64,000 nt of DNA from a virus: IMG/VR virus record IMGVR_UViG_3300050821_008607, positions 1 through 64,000 of that record; one strand, 5' to 3'. Within the stretch, counting starts at the first letter, position 1. Every line of letters begins with the position of its first letter. Position numbers and translations under genes: made by a program. Below the pieces are notes generated by a model that saw only the letters and a program-made list of their open reading frames with translations, was not told where the DNA came from and made no database searches. Positions 63,722 to 64,000 of the stretch are shown piece by piece.

Positions 63722-64000
63722 TCAGCGTTGGGCGCGGTAGGCGGCGTTGCGGGCCCGCTGGCGGGCGGCGGCCGGATCCTCTTGCTGCTCGGGGGCAGGC
63801 GGCGGCGCGGCAGTCGGTGCCAGGTCGGGAAGTTCCGCGTCAGCTCCGCCTTGCGTCGCGGCCTCGGCCTGACGGCGCATGTAGCTGATCCAGCTCTGGG
63901 CGCTGAAGTCGTCGGTCAGCTCGGTCACCGCCCACACGAGAGCGTCGAGCCGGTCGGGGCTGGTGCCGTCCTGTGGCGTCCACGTCGTCATCTGGTCTTC
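63722..64000 (-). CDS. Terminase large subunit, C-terminal end (partial)
   Basis: The frame enters from the right edge (upstream codons read Glu-Asp-Gln) and 'TTWTPQDGTSPDRLDALVWA' is the conserved final motif of large terminases, which places the nuclease-domain end here. The Ala/Pro tail is not conserved. It ends 14 nt before the portal gene. Start and ATPase lie outside the window. Confidence 0.85.
   Translation of the reverse strand, partial: EDQMTTWTPQDGTSPDRLDALVWAVTELTDDFSAQSWISYMRRQAEAATQGGADAELPDLAPTAAPPPAPEQQEDPAAARQRARNAAYRAQR

Noticed and set aside
60789-63740. 983-aa rightward frame opposite the portal fusion
   Set aside because: Shadow of the portal gene; no motif, and codon pattern fits the opposite strand.
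1-64000. Insertion sequences or transposons
   Set aside because: No transposase-like protein and no terminal inverted repeats with target duplication were found.

Overview
The window is very G+C-rich, with codon third positions dominated by G and C, many GTG starts and dense ATGA/GTGA/TGATG stop-start overlaps. With the gene content, this points to Streptomyces or a close actinomycete, and nearly all of it reads as a temperate siphophage genome. Most genes lie on the minus strand and are read right to left. No rRNA, tRNA or CRISPR array was seen.

Layout. 0-0.55 kb holds two rightward genes, one cut by the edge. 0.67-25.4 kb is the leftward early region: a lysogeny-switch gene, small genes, a YqaJ exonuclease plus ERF annealing protein, antirepressor, DnaQ-type exonuclease, HU, a cluster of tiny membrane proteins, HicA-like protein, replication initiator with tandem repeats in its gene, DnaC-like loader, HNH, a shortened PAPS-reductase-like gene, SLOG protein, C5 DNA methyltransferase and HIT protein. 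25.4-28.2 kb is the immunity/integration module: divergent HTH genes, CTGTAGAA-type operators, tyrosine integrase and a putative attP with five GAGTCCAC repeats. 28.3-32.0 kb looks like an ordinary Streptomyces accessory cluster (XRE regulators, Nudix hydrolase, small zinc-knuckle proteins). 32.2-34.9 kb is a two-gene operon, an HNH-SF2 helicase with a 192-aa partner, and is the best candidate for an uncharacterised phage-borne defence unit. 35.0-64.0 kb is the leftward late region: terminase end, a portal-Nudix-MuF fusion, XkdF-like protease, scaffold, capsid, connectors, tail tube, frameshifted tail chaperones, tape measure, tail hub, a family of receptor-binding proteins including a beta-helix spike and a kelch-type fibre, then collagen-like and membrane proteins and a GH25 endolysin ended by a terminator.

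How the genes work together. The repressor at 25.6 kb and the HTH/excisionase-like fusion at 25.4 kb face each other across palindromic operators and probably decide lysis or lysogeny. The early operon recombines (exonuclease + ERF) and replicates (initiator + loader + HU) the phage DNA. The late operon builds and packages virions and lyses the cell. Three genes point against their operon (8.4, 13.9 and 47.7 kb) and look like separately controlled morons or regulators.

Topology is unresolved. Late genes, attP-like repeats, integrase and early genes follow one another as in a circular phage genome, and both putative integrase arms look present. That fits a free or episomal phage, or the junction of a tandem double prophage, better than a simple single prophage. 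Two different prophages separated by the 28-35 kb segment cannot be excluded. Two early genes each lack one base and one has lost its middle, so either some decay or base-calling error is present.
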